Part shown: piece after piece, positions 1 through 5,641 of the stretch
How positions within the stretch are numbered: the stretch's first letter is position 1
Layout: the number at the start of each line of letters is the position of its first letter
Assembly: GCA_007127175.1 (NCBI GenBank)
Contig: SKZX01000193.1
Location: 1-7,807, forward strand
Length of the DNA: 7,807 nt
Origin: Desulfobacterales bacterium
Lineage (GTDB): Bacteria; Desulfobacterota; Desulfobacteria; Desulfobacterales; Desulfosalsimonadaceae
Direction of reading: 5' to 3'
Translations under genes and position numbers: made by a program
The notes under the pieces: generated by a model
The model's database searches: none
What the model saw: only the letters and a program-made list of their open reading frames with translations
Told to the model about the DNA's origin: nothing

Positions 1-129
1 GCCCATACCGGTGGTTGAAACCACCGGCTAAAATCCATATCCCCTTCGGGGATTAAACACAATCAAATGTCCAACCCTCAAGGCAATACCCGGCGCCTCC
101 CGGTTGAAATTGATCAATTTTATAAGGGC
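1..129 (+). repeat. Dispersed repeat unit, copy 1 (modules A+B)
   Basis: This 129-bp unit recurs almost unchanged at 398-527. Module A (8-53) holds two hairpins: CCGGTGG/CCACCGG around TTGAAA (8-27) and ATCCCC/GGGGAT around TTC (39-53). Module B (82-129) contains the perfect 14-bp palindrome AAATTGATCAATTT (107-120). Module B returns inverted at 7623-7670 with one mismatch in 48. The unit may begin before the window. I see no coding capacity in it. A dispersed non-coding repeat is the best description; its mobilising enzyme, if any, is not in the window. Confidence 0.85.
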
Positions 130-199
130 TGCGCCCACCGGAGTGTTGTTTAGCCGCTCGGGGTCGGGATCGGGATCGTATTGGCAGAACCCCCCAGGG

Positions 200-218
200 G
201 ACAGACTTCCAGGCTGTC
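200..218. repeat. GACAGACT/AGTCTGTC-type hairpin (module D), left copy
   Basis: GACAGACT, then TCC, then AGGCTGTC form a short hairpin with one mismatch. The same motif with perfect arms occurs twice in the opposite orientation at 7489-7507 and 7536-7554. The stretch 130-199 (module C) is a diverged match to the inverse of 7556-7622, sharing CGGGGTCGG and the run of C before the hairpin. The left end therefore carries A-B-C-D in order. Confidence 0.6.
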
Positions 219-260
219 TCTGGCGTTTGGGTATTATTTGCCTTGCCGGTCATCCCGGTC

Positions 261-306
261 ATCCCCGAAGGGGATATACAATACAGCCGGTGGTTTCAAC
301 CACCGG
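261..306 (-). repeat. Inverted copy of repeat module A
   Basis: The reverse complement of 261-306 aligns over its full 46 bases with 8-53. Both hairpins (ATCCCCGAAGGGGAT at 261-275 and the CCGGTGG/CCACCGG stem at 287-306) are conserved, and differences are confined to the linker. Bases 8-306 are thus bracketed by inverted copies of module A, and a direct copy follows at 405-450. Confidence 0.85.
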
Positions 307-331
307 AAATGGTAATTTGAGTGGTTATTCT

Positions 332-380
332 GGAGTCCTGAAGGGACGACATATGTTGAATGTCGTCCCTTCAGGACTCC
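332..380. repeat. Perfect 20-bp-arm hairpin repeat (module E), copy 1
   Basis: Arms at 332-351 and 361-380 are perfectly complementary around a 9-base loop (TATGTTGAA). The arm core is GTCCTGAAGGGACG. A second copy lies at 2493-2545 with the loop region ATGTTGAAT kept. No T-run follows, so this is not an intrinsic terminator. It resembles REP-type dispersed palindromes in size and shape, but I cannot assign a known family. Confidence 0.85.
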
Positions 381-397
381 CTGCATTAAATATCCAT

Positions 398-527
398 GCC
401 CATACCGGTGGTTGAAACCACCGGCTAAAATCCATATCCCCTTCGGGGATTAAACACAATCAAATGTCCAACCCTCAAGGCAATACCCCGGCGCCGCCCG
501 GTTGAAATTGATCAATTGTATAAGGGC
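398..527 (+). repeat. Dispersed repeat unit, copy 2
   Basis: This direct repeat of 1-129 has one inserted C and about three substitutions in 130 bases. Right of it, module C is missing, and only a remnant of module D (CCCAGCCGTCTCTGGGTATT, 534-553) precedes the palindromic unit at 561. Compared with copy 1 it therefore carries an internal deletion. Confidence 0.85.
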
Positions 528-560
528 AATTTACCCCAGCCGTCTCTGGGTATTATCTTT

Positions 561-826
561 GCAACTGAATGCGAACGCTGAGATTTCCTGATGAAGCGGA
601 TGCCAGCGCCCTGTGGCTTTGCCGTTTATAAGTGCCCGAACGAAAATCAGGATTTTTTGTCAAGGTCAAGGAAGGCGATAATTTTAACCGCAGGAATACT
701 CGTCGTATTTTGAGGATTAAAATTTGAGCCTGACGCAGAGATTGACAAAAAAGACGATTTTCGTTCAGGCACTTCACAGGGCGCAAGGGAGCGAGCTTAG
801 AGATATCAGCGTTCTCCTGCAGTTGC
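561..826. repeat. Palindromic repeat unit F, interrupted copy
   Basis: The unit runs from GCAACTG (561-567) to CAGTTGC (820-826). Without the 145-base insertion at 630-774 it is 121 bp. Its ends and centre are inverted repeats: GAACGCTGA near 574 pairs with TCAGCGTTC near 806, and GCGCCCTGTG (606-615) pairs with CACAGGGCGC (775-784). The pieces 604-629 and 775-826 join into 78 bases identical to 7717-7794. It is non-coding; the minus-strand open frame across it exists only because the repeat lacks stops. Confidence 0.8.
630..774. mobile_element. 145-bp MITE-like insertion with ~33-bp inverted ends
   Basis: The ends are AAGTGCC...GGCACTT. The outer 19 bases of the two ends match at 18 positions (AAGTGCCYGAACGAAAATC), followed inwards by a shared TTTTTTGTCAA. 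The centre is also self-complementary (AATTTTAA/TTAAAATT and AATAC/GTATT around TCGTC), so the whole element can fold into one long hairpin. It carries no gene. The uninterrupted site is at 7717-7794, where TTTAT joins CACAGG directly. Relative to that site the insertion is exactly 145 bp with no visible target duplication. It sits at the loop/stem border of the host hairpin. MITE-like is inferred from structure; the transposase family is unknown. Confidence 0.75.
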
Positions 827-840
827 CGGGGCAGCACCGA

Positions 841-1224
841 CCCACCCCCACATGGAATTGACCTATATTTCGATTTTGATCACATCAAAGATGACGACTT
901 TTTACGGCGCCATCAAAGATAGTGGAATGAAAGAAACAGTTAGCAGGTTCTAGTCAAAGTGCCGGGGTTTATGGTAAATCCGATTGGGCATGTTTCCTGC
1001 GCCGTTTCCTCGATTTTTCTCATTCTATAAGGGTTTGCGGTTCGTCCTGGTATTGCGCCCGGTCCGGAATGATTGACTTGTGAGGCAATTACAAATTGAC
1101 ATATGAACCCAACCTTGCTATATCCGGGAAAACAAGCACATATTTCTATTCCTTTCCATTGCGGTAGCCATACTAAAACAGTGTTTGCGGCAAGTAACAA
1201 AAATCCAATTACGAGGAGATCGCC
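841..1224. other. Non-coding leader between repeats and the CHI-OmpA gene
   Basis: No convincing gene is seen in these 384 bases. They hold a 10-base direct repeat CATCAAAGAT (883-892 and 911-920), a good promoter at 1096-1124, and the ribosome-binding site AGGAG at 1214-1218. The minus-strand open frame across 940-1200 starts at TTG, covers the promoter and resembles nothing I know. A regulator binding at the CATCAAAGAT pair is possible but unsupported. Confidence 0.5.
1096..1124 (+). promoter_or_regulatory. Sigma70-type promoter for the CHI-OmpA gene
   Basis: A perfect -35 TTGACA (1096-1101) is separated by 17 bases from TATATC (1119-1124), which matches the -10 consensus at four of six positions. 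Transcription would begin near 1131, giving a leader of about 95 bases before the ATG at 1225. This is the best sigma70 match I found upstream of the gene. Confidence 0.55.
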
Positions 1225-2397
1225 ATGCTTAAAAGAATCATGATAACGTTTATTGTCTTGCTGATGATGACACCGGCCGTTTCGGCGCGTGTGGTAGAGG
1301 ATGTGGAATTGCCTGAAACGCTGATGGTCGGTGATTATACGGTCGCCCTGAATGGCGCGGGGGTAAGGCAGGTAATGTTCATGAAGCCTTATGTGTCCGG
1401 ATTGTACCTGAGGGCTGCTGAAACAGACCCCACAAAGATATTGGCGGCGGATGAGCCCATGGCAATACGCCTCGAGCTTCTCAGCGGGCAGAGCCGGCGG
1501 ATGTTTCTGCGCGCCCTGAGAAACGGCATGCGGGCGGCGTCCGGCTCGCTGGATATTCCCTGGGAGTCAGTGGAAGGGCGGTATGAGATGTTTACCGAAA
1601 TCCTCCACGACGATTTCAACAAAGGGGACGTGATGGAGTTCAAATACCTTCCCGGGGAGGGGGTGCAGATTTTCAAGAACAATGACTTGCGGGGCACCCT
1701 GGAAGGGTTTGACTTTAAAATGGCCTATTTCGGGATCTGGTTCAACGAAGACAGCCCGGCTGACAGTGACCTGAAGGCAGCGATGCTCGCAGGCGATATG
1801 CGGGTTGCCATGGCTGACATCAAGGCTGAAGAAATGCGGTTGGCTGCCGTGGATACCGAGGCGGAAGAAGCAGCACGCAGGGCCGAAGCGGAAGCGGAAG
1901 AAGCCGCGCGCCGCGCTGCGGCCGAGGCGGAAAAAGCCAGGGCTGAAGCTGAAGCCAGGATGCTGGCTGAAAAGAAAGCAGCTGAAGAAAAAGCCCGGGC
2001 TGAAGCTGAAGCAAAAAGAGCAGCCGAACTGGCAGCCAGGGAGGCCGAGGTGGAAAAGGTTGCAGCACCAGCCATTTCAAGGGATGAATTTGTAAGGGAA
2101 TCCGTTTATTTTGCATTTGACGATGCATCCCTTTCCGCGCAAGCCAAAAAGACGCTGGATAAAAAAGTCGATTGGCTGAAGGCAAACCCGGGTGTATCGA
2201 TCGCCATCGAGGCATCTACTGACGAGCGAGGGCCCACGGTCTACAATGAATGGCTGGCCCAGAGGCGCGGAAACAGTGTGAAAAAATATCTCACGGATGC
2301 CGGAATCAGTTCTGCGCGCATCGATCTTGTGGTCATCGGTGAAATCACCACTGGCGATTATGCGGAAAACCGCCGGGTGAGTTTTCGCATAAAGTAA
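1225..2397 (+). CDS. Secreted chalcone-isomerase-like / coiled-coil / OmpA-domain protein
   Basis: The 390-residue product has three parts after a signal peptide (1-21; basic start, hydrophobic stretch, AVSA before the likely cut). Residues 24-190 fit the bacterial chalcone-isomerase-like family: LNGAGVRQVMFMKPYVSGLYL, then a KGD..EFKYLPGEGVQI stretch, then FGIWF near the end. Family members bind or act on unknown ligands, and enzymatic activity is not implied. Residues 195-280 are Ala/Glu/Arg/Lys-rich with no proline, and read as a long helical coiled coil. Residues 292-390 form an OmpA/Pal-like domain with TDERG (Asp333) and QRR (Arg347), the positions that hold diaminopimelate in peptidoglycan. 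The glycine and histidine usual before this Asp are replaced (EASTDERG). The product is probably periplasmic and wall-bound, holding the CHI domain at a distance. AGGAG six bases before ATG fixes the start. The gene is probably monocistronic, with its own promoter and terminator. The domain calls are strong; the role is unknown. Confidence 0.9.
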   Translation: MLKRIMITFIVLLMMTPAVSARVVEDVELPETLMVGDYTVALNGAGVRQVMFMKPYVSGLYLRAAETDPTKILAADEPMAIRLELLSGQSRRMFLRALRNGMRAASGSLDIPWESVEGRYEMFTEILHDDFNKGDVMEFKYLPGEGVQIFKNNDLRGTLEGFDFKMAYFGIWFNEDSPADSDLKAAMLAGDMRVAMADIKAEEMRLAAVDTEAEEAARRAEAEAEEAARRAAAEAEKARAEAEARMLAEKKAAEEKARAEAEAKRAAELAAREAEVEKVAAPAISRDEFVRESVYFAFDDASLSAQAKKTLDKKVDWLKANPGVSIAIEASTDERGPTVYNEWLAQRRGNSVKKYLTDAGISSARIDLVVIGEITTGDYAENRRVSFRIK

Positions 2398-2430
2398 AAT
2401 ATCTGTTTGTTCGATAAATGTCTGGATAAC

Positions 2431-2481
2431 CGTGCCGGCACAGCGCCGCTTTAAAAAAGGGGCTGTGCCGGCATGTTTTTT
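2431..2481 (+). terminator. Rho-independent terminator of the CHI-OmpA gene
   Basis: TGCCGGCACAGC (2433-2444) pairs perfectly with GCTGTGCCGGCA (2462-2473), and the stem is extended at its base by one G-T and one C-G pair. A run of six T follows (2476-2481). It lies 33 bases after the stop codon, so the gene downstream at 2696 probably needs its own promoter or depends on read-through. Confidence 0.9.
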
Positions 2482-2492
2482 GTCATAAAAAG

Positions 2493-2545
2493 CCGGCGTC
2501 CTGAAGGGACGACGCATGTTGAATGCCGTCCCTTCAGGACGCCGG
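2493..2545. repeat. Hairpin repeat (module E), copy 2
   Basis: Perfect 19-bp arms (2493-2511 and 2527-2545) share the core GTCCTGAAGGGACG and loop ATGTTGAAT with 332-380. One outer pair covaries: A334-T378 in copy 1 is C2497-G2541 here, which supports selection or replication as a structure. It starts 12 bases after the terminator T-run, a common landing place for REP-like elements. No T-run follows it. Confidence 0.85.
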
Positions 2546-2695
2546 TGTCTTTAAAATGCAATATCCGATCTTGCCTGCCACTATTTGAGGAAAATGCTTT
2601 TTTCCCTTGTCAGAGGTTCTTCCTTGATTTAAGAAAAGACAAACACTCCAAACCCTGAAATTTTTTCAAGTTTATCAACCATAACAGGAGCAATC

Positions 2696-2950
2696 GTGAC
2701 GAAGCGTCCCTTAACAGCGAGTTACGTGTTTTTTTACATTCTTTTTTCAGAGGATACATGGCGCATTGGCATCGGTGTGGCTTTTTCAGTGCTGGTTGCG
2801 CCCTATGCCTATGAACCGGGTACGGATTTGCCGGCCCGGGTGGTGATTCACATCATGGTTGCAGGGATCGGTTTTGCAGCTGCAAGGATACCGGCCCGTT
2901 TGATTTCGCGGTTTTTTAAAAAACTCGTCCTGGGCGACCGTGTGACATAG
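2696..2950 (+). CDS. Small two-helix membrane protein of unknown function
   Basis: This 84-residue protein begins with GTG; AGGAG (2686-2690) lies five bases before it. After a short, partly hydrophobic N-terminus, residues 24-39 and 49-66 are hydrophobic enough to span the membrane, separated by a short acidic/proline loop (EPGTDLP). The C-terminus (RLISRFFKK) is basic and would face the cytoplasm by the positive-inside rule, which implies a hairpin topology. I recognise no family. The good ribosome-binding site and transmembrane pattern support a real gene, but no clear promoter is seen between it and the terminator upstream. It converges with the minus-strand gene ending at 3110, and no terminator is visible in the 159 bases between. 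Confidence 0.6.
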   Translation: MTKRPLTASYVFFYILFSEDTWRIGIGVAFSVLVAPYAYEPGTDLPARVVIHIMVAGIGFAAARIPARLISRFFKKLVLGDRVT

Positions 2951-3109
2951 TGGTCGTGGGCATAAATGCAACGACGCACCGAGATGGCCGAGGCGCCCGT
3001 CCCGCAAAGCGCGAGAAGCGAGAATACCGGAGCAGGTTGCCCAGATGGTCCGGGAGGAGCGCGATTTAACAGACTTGCAGCGGAATCCAATGCGCGTCTC
3101 TCCGCCCAT

Positions 3110-5581
3110 TCAATCCATGTCCGGCTTCAGCCAGAGCCGTTCATAGGGGTCCATTTCAAGCGACAGGCATCCATCGTCAACCCGGAAGGATTTGCCGGAA
3201 ACGTTGTCTGTCCAGTTGGTTGCAGGCGGCAAGCCGAGGCCTTTTTTTTCTGCTGCAACATTCAGGCGCACATCCTGGCTTGCGCCTGAAACATTGACAA
3301 CCACAAGGGTGTGGTGCGCGTGAAATCGGTTGTAAACAACCGCCGCTGATCGATTTCCAGAGGATATGGTCCGGGCGCCTGTCCCCCTCGGGTGCAGGGC
3401 CATATCCTGGTCAACGATGCGGATGAGGGTCGCGATGCCTGCAGCAATGGTTGAATGGATGCTTTGCCGGTCGGTAATTTGTTTTTCCAGGTCTGAAAAC
3501 CGGCGCCGTGTTCGCTTGATATCCCGGTATTCACCGGTTTTTTCCATGCGTTCGAGGTCGTTTGGCAGCCCTGCCATGTCGTTGAAGTAAATGGACTTGA
3601 CATTCCTGCCCATCAGGGCGAAAGCCAGGGTGTAGAAGCCAAGGAAACGCGCTGCCGCCATTGCCTCATCTTCAGCAGGTGTCAAGGCGTCCCTGGTCGA
3701 GCAGCACAGTTCGTAAGGCTCCCTTCCCCGCAGCACCTTGTCCGCAAAAAACAAAAGCGCTTTTTTTTCATGCGCTGCACCCGGTTCGAGGCCCAGGGCT
3801 TCGCAAATGTGCCCGATGGTTTTAATACCGTCTTTCAGCTTCAGGTCCGGGCTTGACGCAGCCGTCCTTAGAAACAGACTGTCGACGGCTGCATTATATT
3901 CAATGCCTGATTCGCGGCATATCTCACGGAATTCCGAAGCGCTGCAAAGGCCCGTGGGTACCGATTTATATTTGATGCGCCCCTTGTTTGCAACGACCGT
4001 TTCGGCCAGCATCCACCGCTCTGAAAAACGAAGCAGCCCCATGCTTCCCCTGACCGATTTGCCGTCATGGCTTTCCGCAAGGCTGAACCGGATGCATTCC
4101 GGCGGAATGTCATACCGCTTTTGCAAAGCGTCTATACGCCTGAGAATCCGGGCGTCGCCCGAGTTGAAAACGACCGGCAGCATGCAGGGGAGGTGAAAAT
4201 CGTACATCATGGGCGGTGGGGCAACCCTGTCGGCCATCTGGTTCAGGACAACGTCAAGGCGGTCATTGACCTCCAGGTTCGCCACCATTCGGGGGGACAC
4301 GCACGTCATTGAAAGATACAGGATTTTCATGAGTTTTTTGACTTCGGGCAAGCCAAAGCAAGACGTGTGAAATTTTTTAAAAGCGTAGTTGGCCGCATCA
4401 AGGCGCAGCATGTTGATGTCCATGCCGAGATACCAGGAAAAATCGTCTGCTATCATTTTCAGGCCTTCGAAGGTCGACGTGTTCACATCGGCCTGGACAT
4501 GGGAAAACGTCGTCATCGCCCGAATCTGTTCGCCGAAGACGACCGGGTCGAAAAATTCATAGCCGCGGGCAATGCGCCTGGCGTCATCGACATCATAGCC
4601 GACAGTGGTCAGCAGGTCGCAGCGCGTATGGATCATCTCACTGAAAATGTATGGTGGATTCGTGCTTTCCTGTGATTGGGAAAGGCGAAAAACAATGTCC
4701 GGGGCGATGCCCCTGTTTTCAAGGTATGCCCTGAACTGCTCGATGTGCCGGTAATCATCATCGAGGAGCGTCTGATCGTTTATTATTTTATCAAACAGGG
4801 CAAGGATTTTAATGACCGCATCGTCGATGGCACCCGCACCCAGCATTTCATTGACAGCGGCGCATTTTTCATCGAGATCCATCTTTTCGAAGATTTCATC
4901 TGCCGGGGACCGCCGGAAAATAGTAAACAGGGGAAAGGGGCGTGGGCGGAATACCTGGTCAAAGGCGCCCGATCTTTTGAGCCGCTGGTATTGGTCTTCG
5001 GAATAGACATAAAAGCATTGCCCGGCGTCGTCATCACCCTCAAGATATGCCTTGAAGCAGGGGTTTTCTATATCCACGTGGTTCAACACAAAGTCTGCCA
5101 TGGAATAATATTTTTCCATCATCCGCGAAAAAGCTTCGTTTGTGCCGAACCGGTCGTGAATCACATCCCTTTTCACCTGGGAGAAATACCCATCGTTGAA
5201 ACGGTCGTCAACAACCCGGCATGCCGGCAGGACATGAAGCCCCCCAACGGAAGGAAAGTGACAATCCAGAAAGCGGTCGAGGGTTTCAAGCGACGGCTCG
5301 TTTTCCCGGTAGACACTGTCCGGGTAGGCAATGACAACCGTGCGGGGGAAAATGCGCGAAAGGGGGTCTTCCGGGTCAAAGGAAAGGTCTTTTTTCTTCA
5401 GGGACTGCGGTTTGGCGTCCCACGTTTCAACCAGGCGGTCGATCCAGTAGTCGGCGATATTTTCAGCAAGCTCGCCGTATTCCGATTCCGGGTAGATATC
5501 CGCAAAAAGATCGTCAATCGCATTTAAGATATCTTCATCCAGGGGATGCCAGGTGCGGTTGTGCCTGCTATTATCAGCCAT
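3110..5581 (-). CDS. GH13_18-like sucrose/glucosylglycerate-phosphorylase-type enzyme, enlarged
   Basis: An 823-residue protein without signal peptide, so cytoplasmic. Its motifs follow the GH13_18 order. GGLHVLPA (113-120) is followed by the first conserved region with Asp163, Asn167 and His168 (ADFVLNH), then RPRPFPLFT (212-220) and TTFS..QADVN (357-367). The nucleophile is Asp395 in LRLDA, followed by KKFHTSCFGLPE. The acid/base is Glu437 in ANLEVN, and the third carboxylate is Asp506 in ESHDG. Then come EPYELC (621) and TGEYRDIKR, and a C-terminal beta domain. Family enzymes split alpha-glucosides such as sucrose or glucosylglycerate with phosphate, giving glucose-1-phosphate and conserving energy. 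All three catalytic carboxylates remain. Family members are usually about 480-580 residues; the excess here lies in the N-terminus and in two insertions (about 225-350 and 545-618). The substrate cannot be read from sequence. AAGAGG (5587-5592) precedes the ATG by five bases. It follows the amidase gene by 60 bases with no terminator between. Confidence 0.82.
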   Translation of the reverse strand: MADNSRHNRTWHPLDEDILNAIDDLFADIYPESEYGELAENIADYWIDRLVETWDAKPQSLKKKDLSFDPEDPLSRIFPRTVVIAYPDSVYRENEPSLETLDRFLDCHFPSVGGLHVLPACRVVDDRFNDGYFSQVKRDVIHDRFGTNEAFSRMMEKYYSMADFVLNHVDIENPCFKAYLEGDDDAGQCFYVYSEDQYQRLKRSGAFDQVFRPRPFPLFTIFRRSPADEIFEKMDLDEKCAAVNEMLGAGAIDDAVIKILALFDKIINDQTLLDDDYRHIEQFRAYLENRGIAPDIVFRLSQSQESTNPPYIFSEMIHTRCDLLTTVGYDVDDARRIARGYEFFDPVVFGEQIRAMTTFSHVQADVNTSTFEGLKMIADDFSWYLGMDINMLRLDAANYAFKKFHTSCFGLPEVKKLMKILYLSMTCVSPRMVANLEVNDRLDVVLNQMADRVAPPPMMYDFHLPCMLPVVFNSGDARILRRIDALQKRYDIPPECIRFSLAESHDGKSVRGSMGLLRFSERWMLAETVVANKGRIKYKSVPTGLCSASEFREICRESGIEYNAAVDSLFLRTAASSPDLKLKDGIKTIGHICEALGLEPGAAHEKKALLFFADKVLRGREPYELCCSTRDALTPAEDEAMAAARFLGFYTLAFALMGRNVKSIYFNDMAGLPNDLERMEKTGEYRDIKRTRRRFSDLEKQITDRQSIHSTIAAGIATLIRIVDQDMALHPRGTGARTISSGNRSAAVVYNRFHAHHTLVVVNVSGASQDVRLNVAAEKKGLGLPPATNWTDNVSGKSFRVDDGCLSLEMDPYERLWLKPDMD

Positions 5582-5641
5582 GGAAGCCTCTTTTCCCTTT
5601 AGAAGGCCGATACCCCGGTATTCCCGCTGTTCGCCGGTGGC

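Noticed and set aside
104..415. Plus-strand open frame of 103 codons
   Set aside because: It runs through modules B, C, D, inverted A and the hairpin E. Its peptide simply translates repeats, and part of it (KLINFIRA) reappears in the frame at 7346-7681 for the same reason.
553..837. Minus-strand open frame of 94 codons
   Set aside because: It lies entirely within palindrome F and the MITE-like insertion, and has no family features.
1725..2215. Several long frames overlapping the coiled-coil segment on both strands
   Set aside because: The Ala/Glu/Lys-rich repeats create stop-free low-complexity frames on both strands. Only the main frame joins two recognisable domains.
2473..2658. Plus-strand frame of 61 codons
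   Set aside because: It begins inside the terminator stem and reads through the hairpin repeat.
4676..5527. Plus-strand frame of 283 codons
   Set aside because: It is antisense to the phosphorylase gene, whose motifs and catalytic residues establish the coding strand. It shows no recognisable domain.
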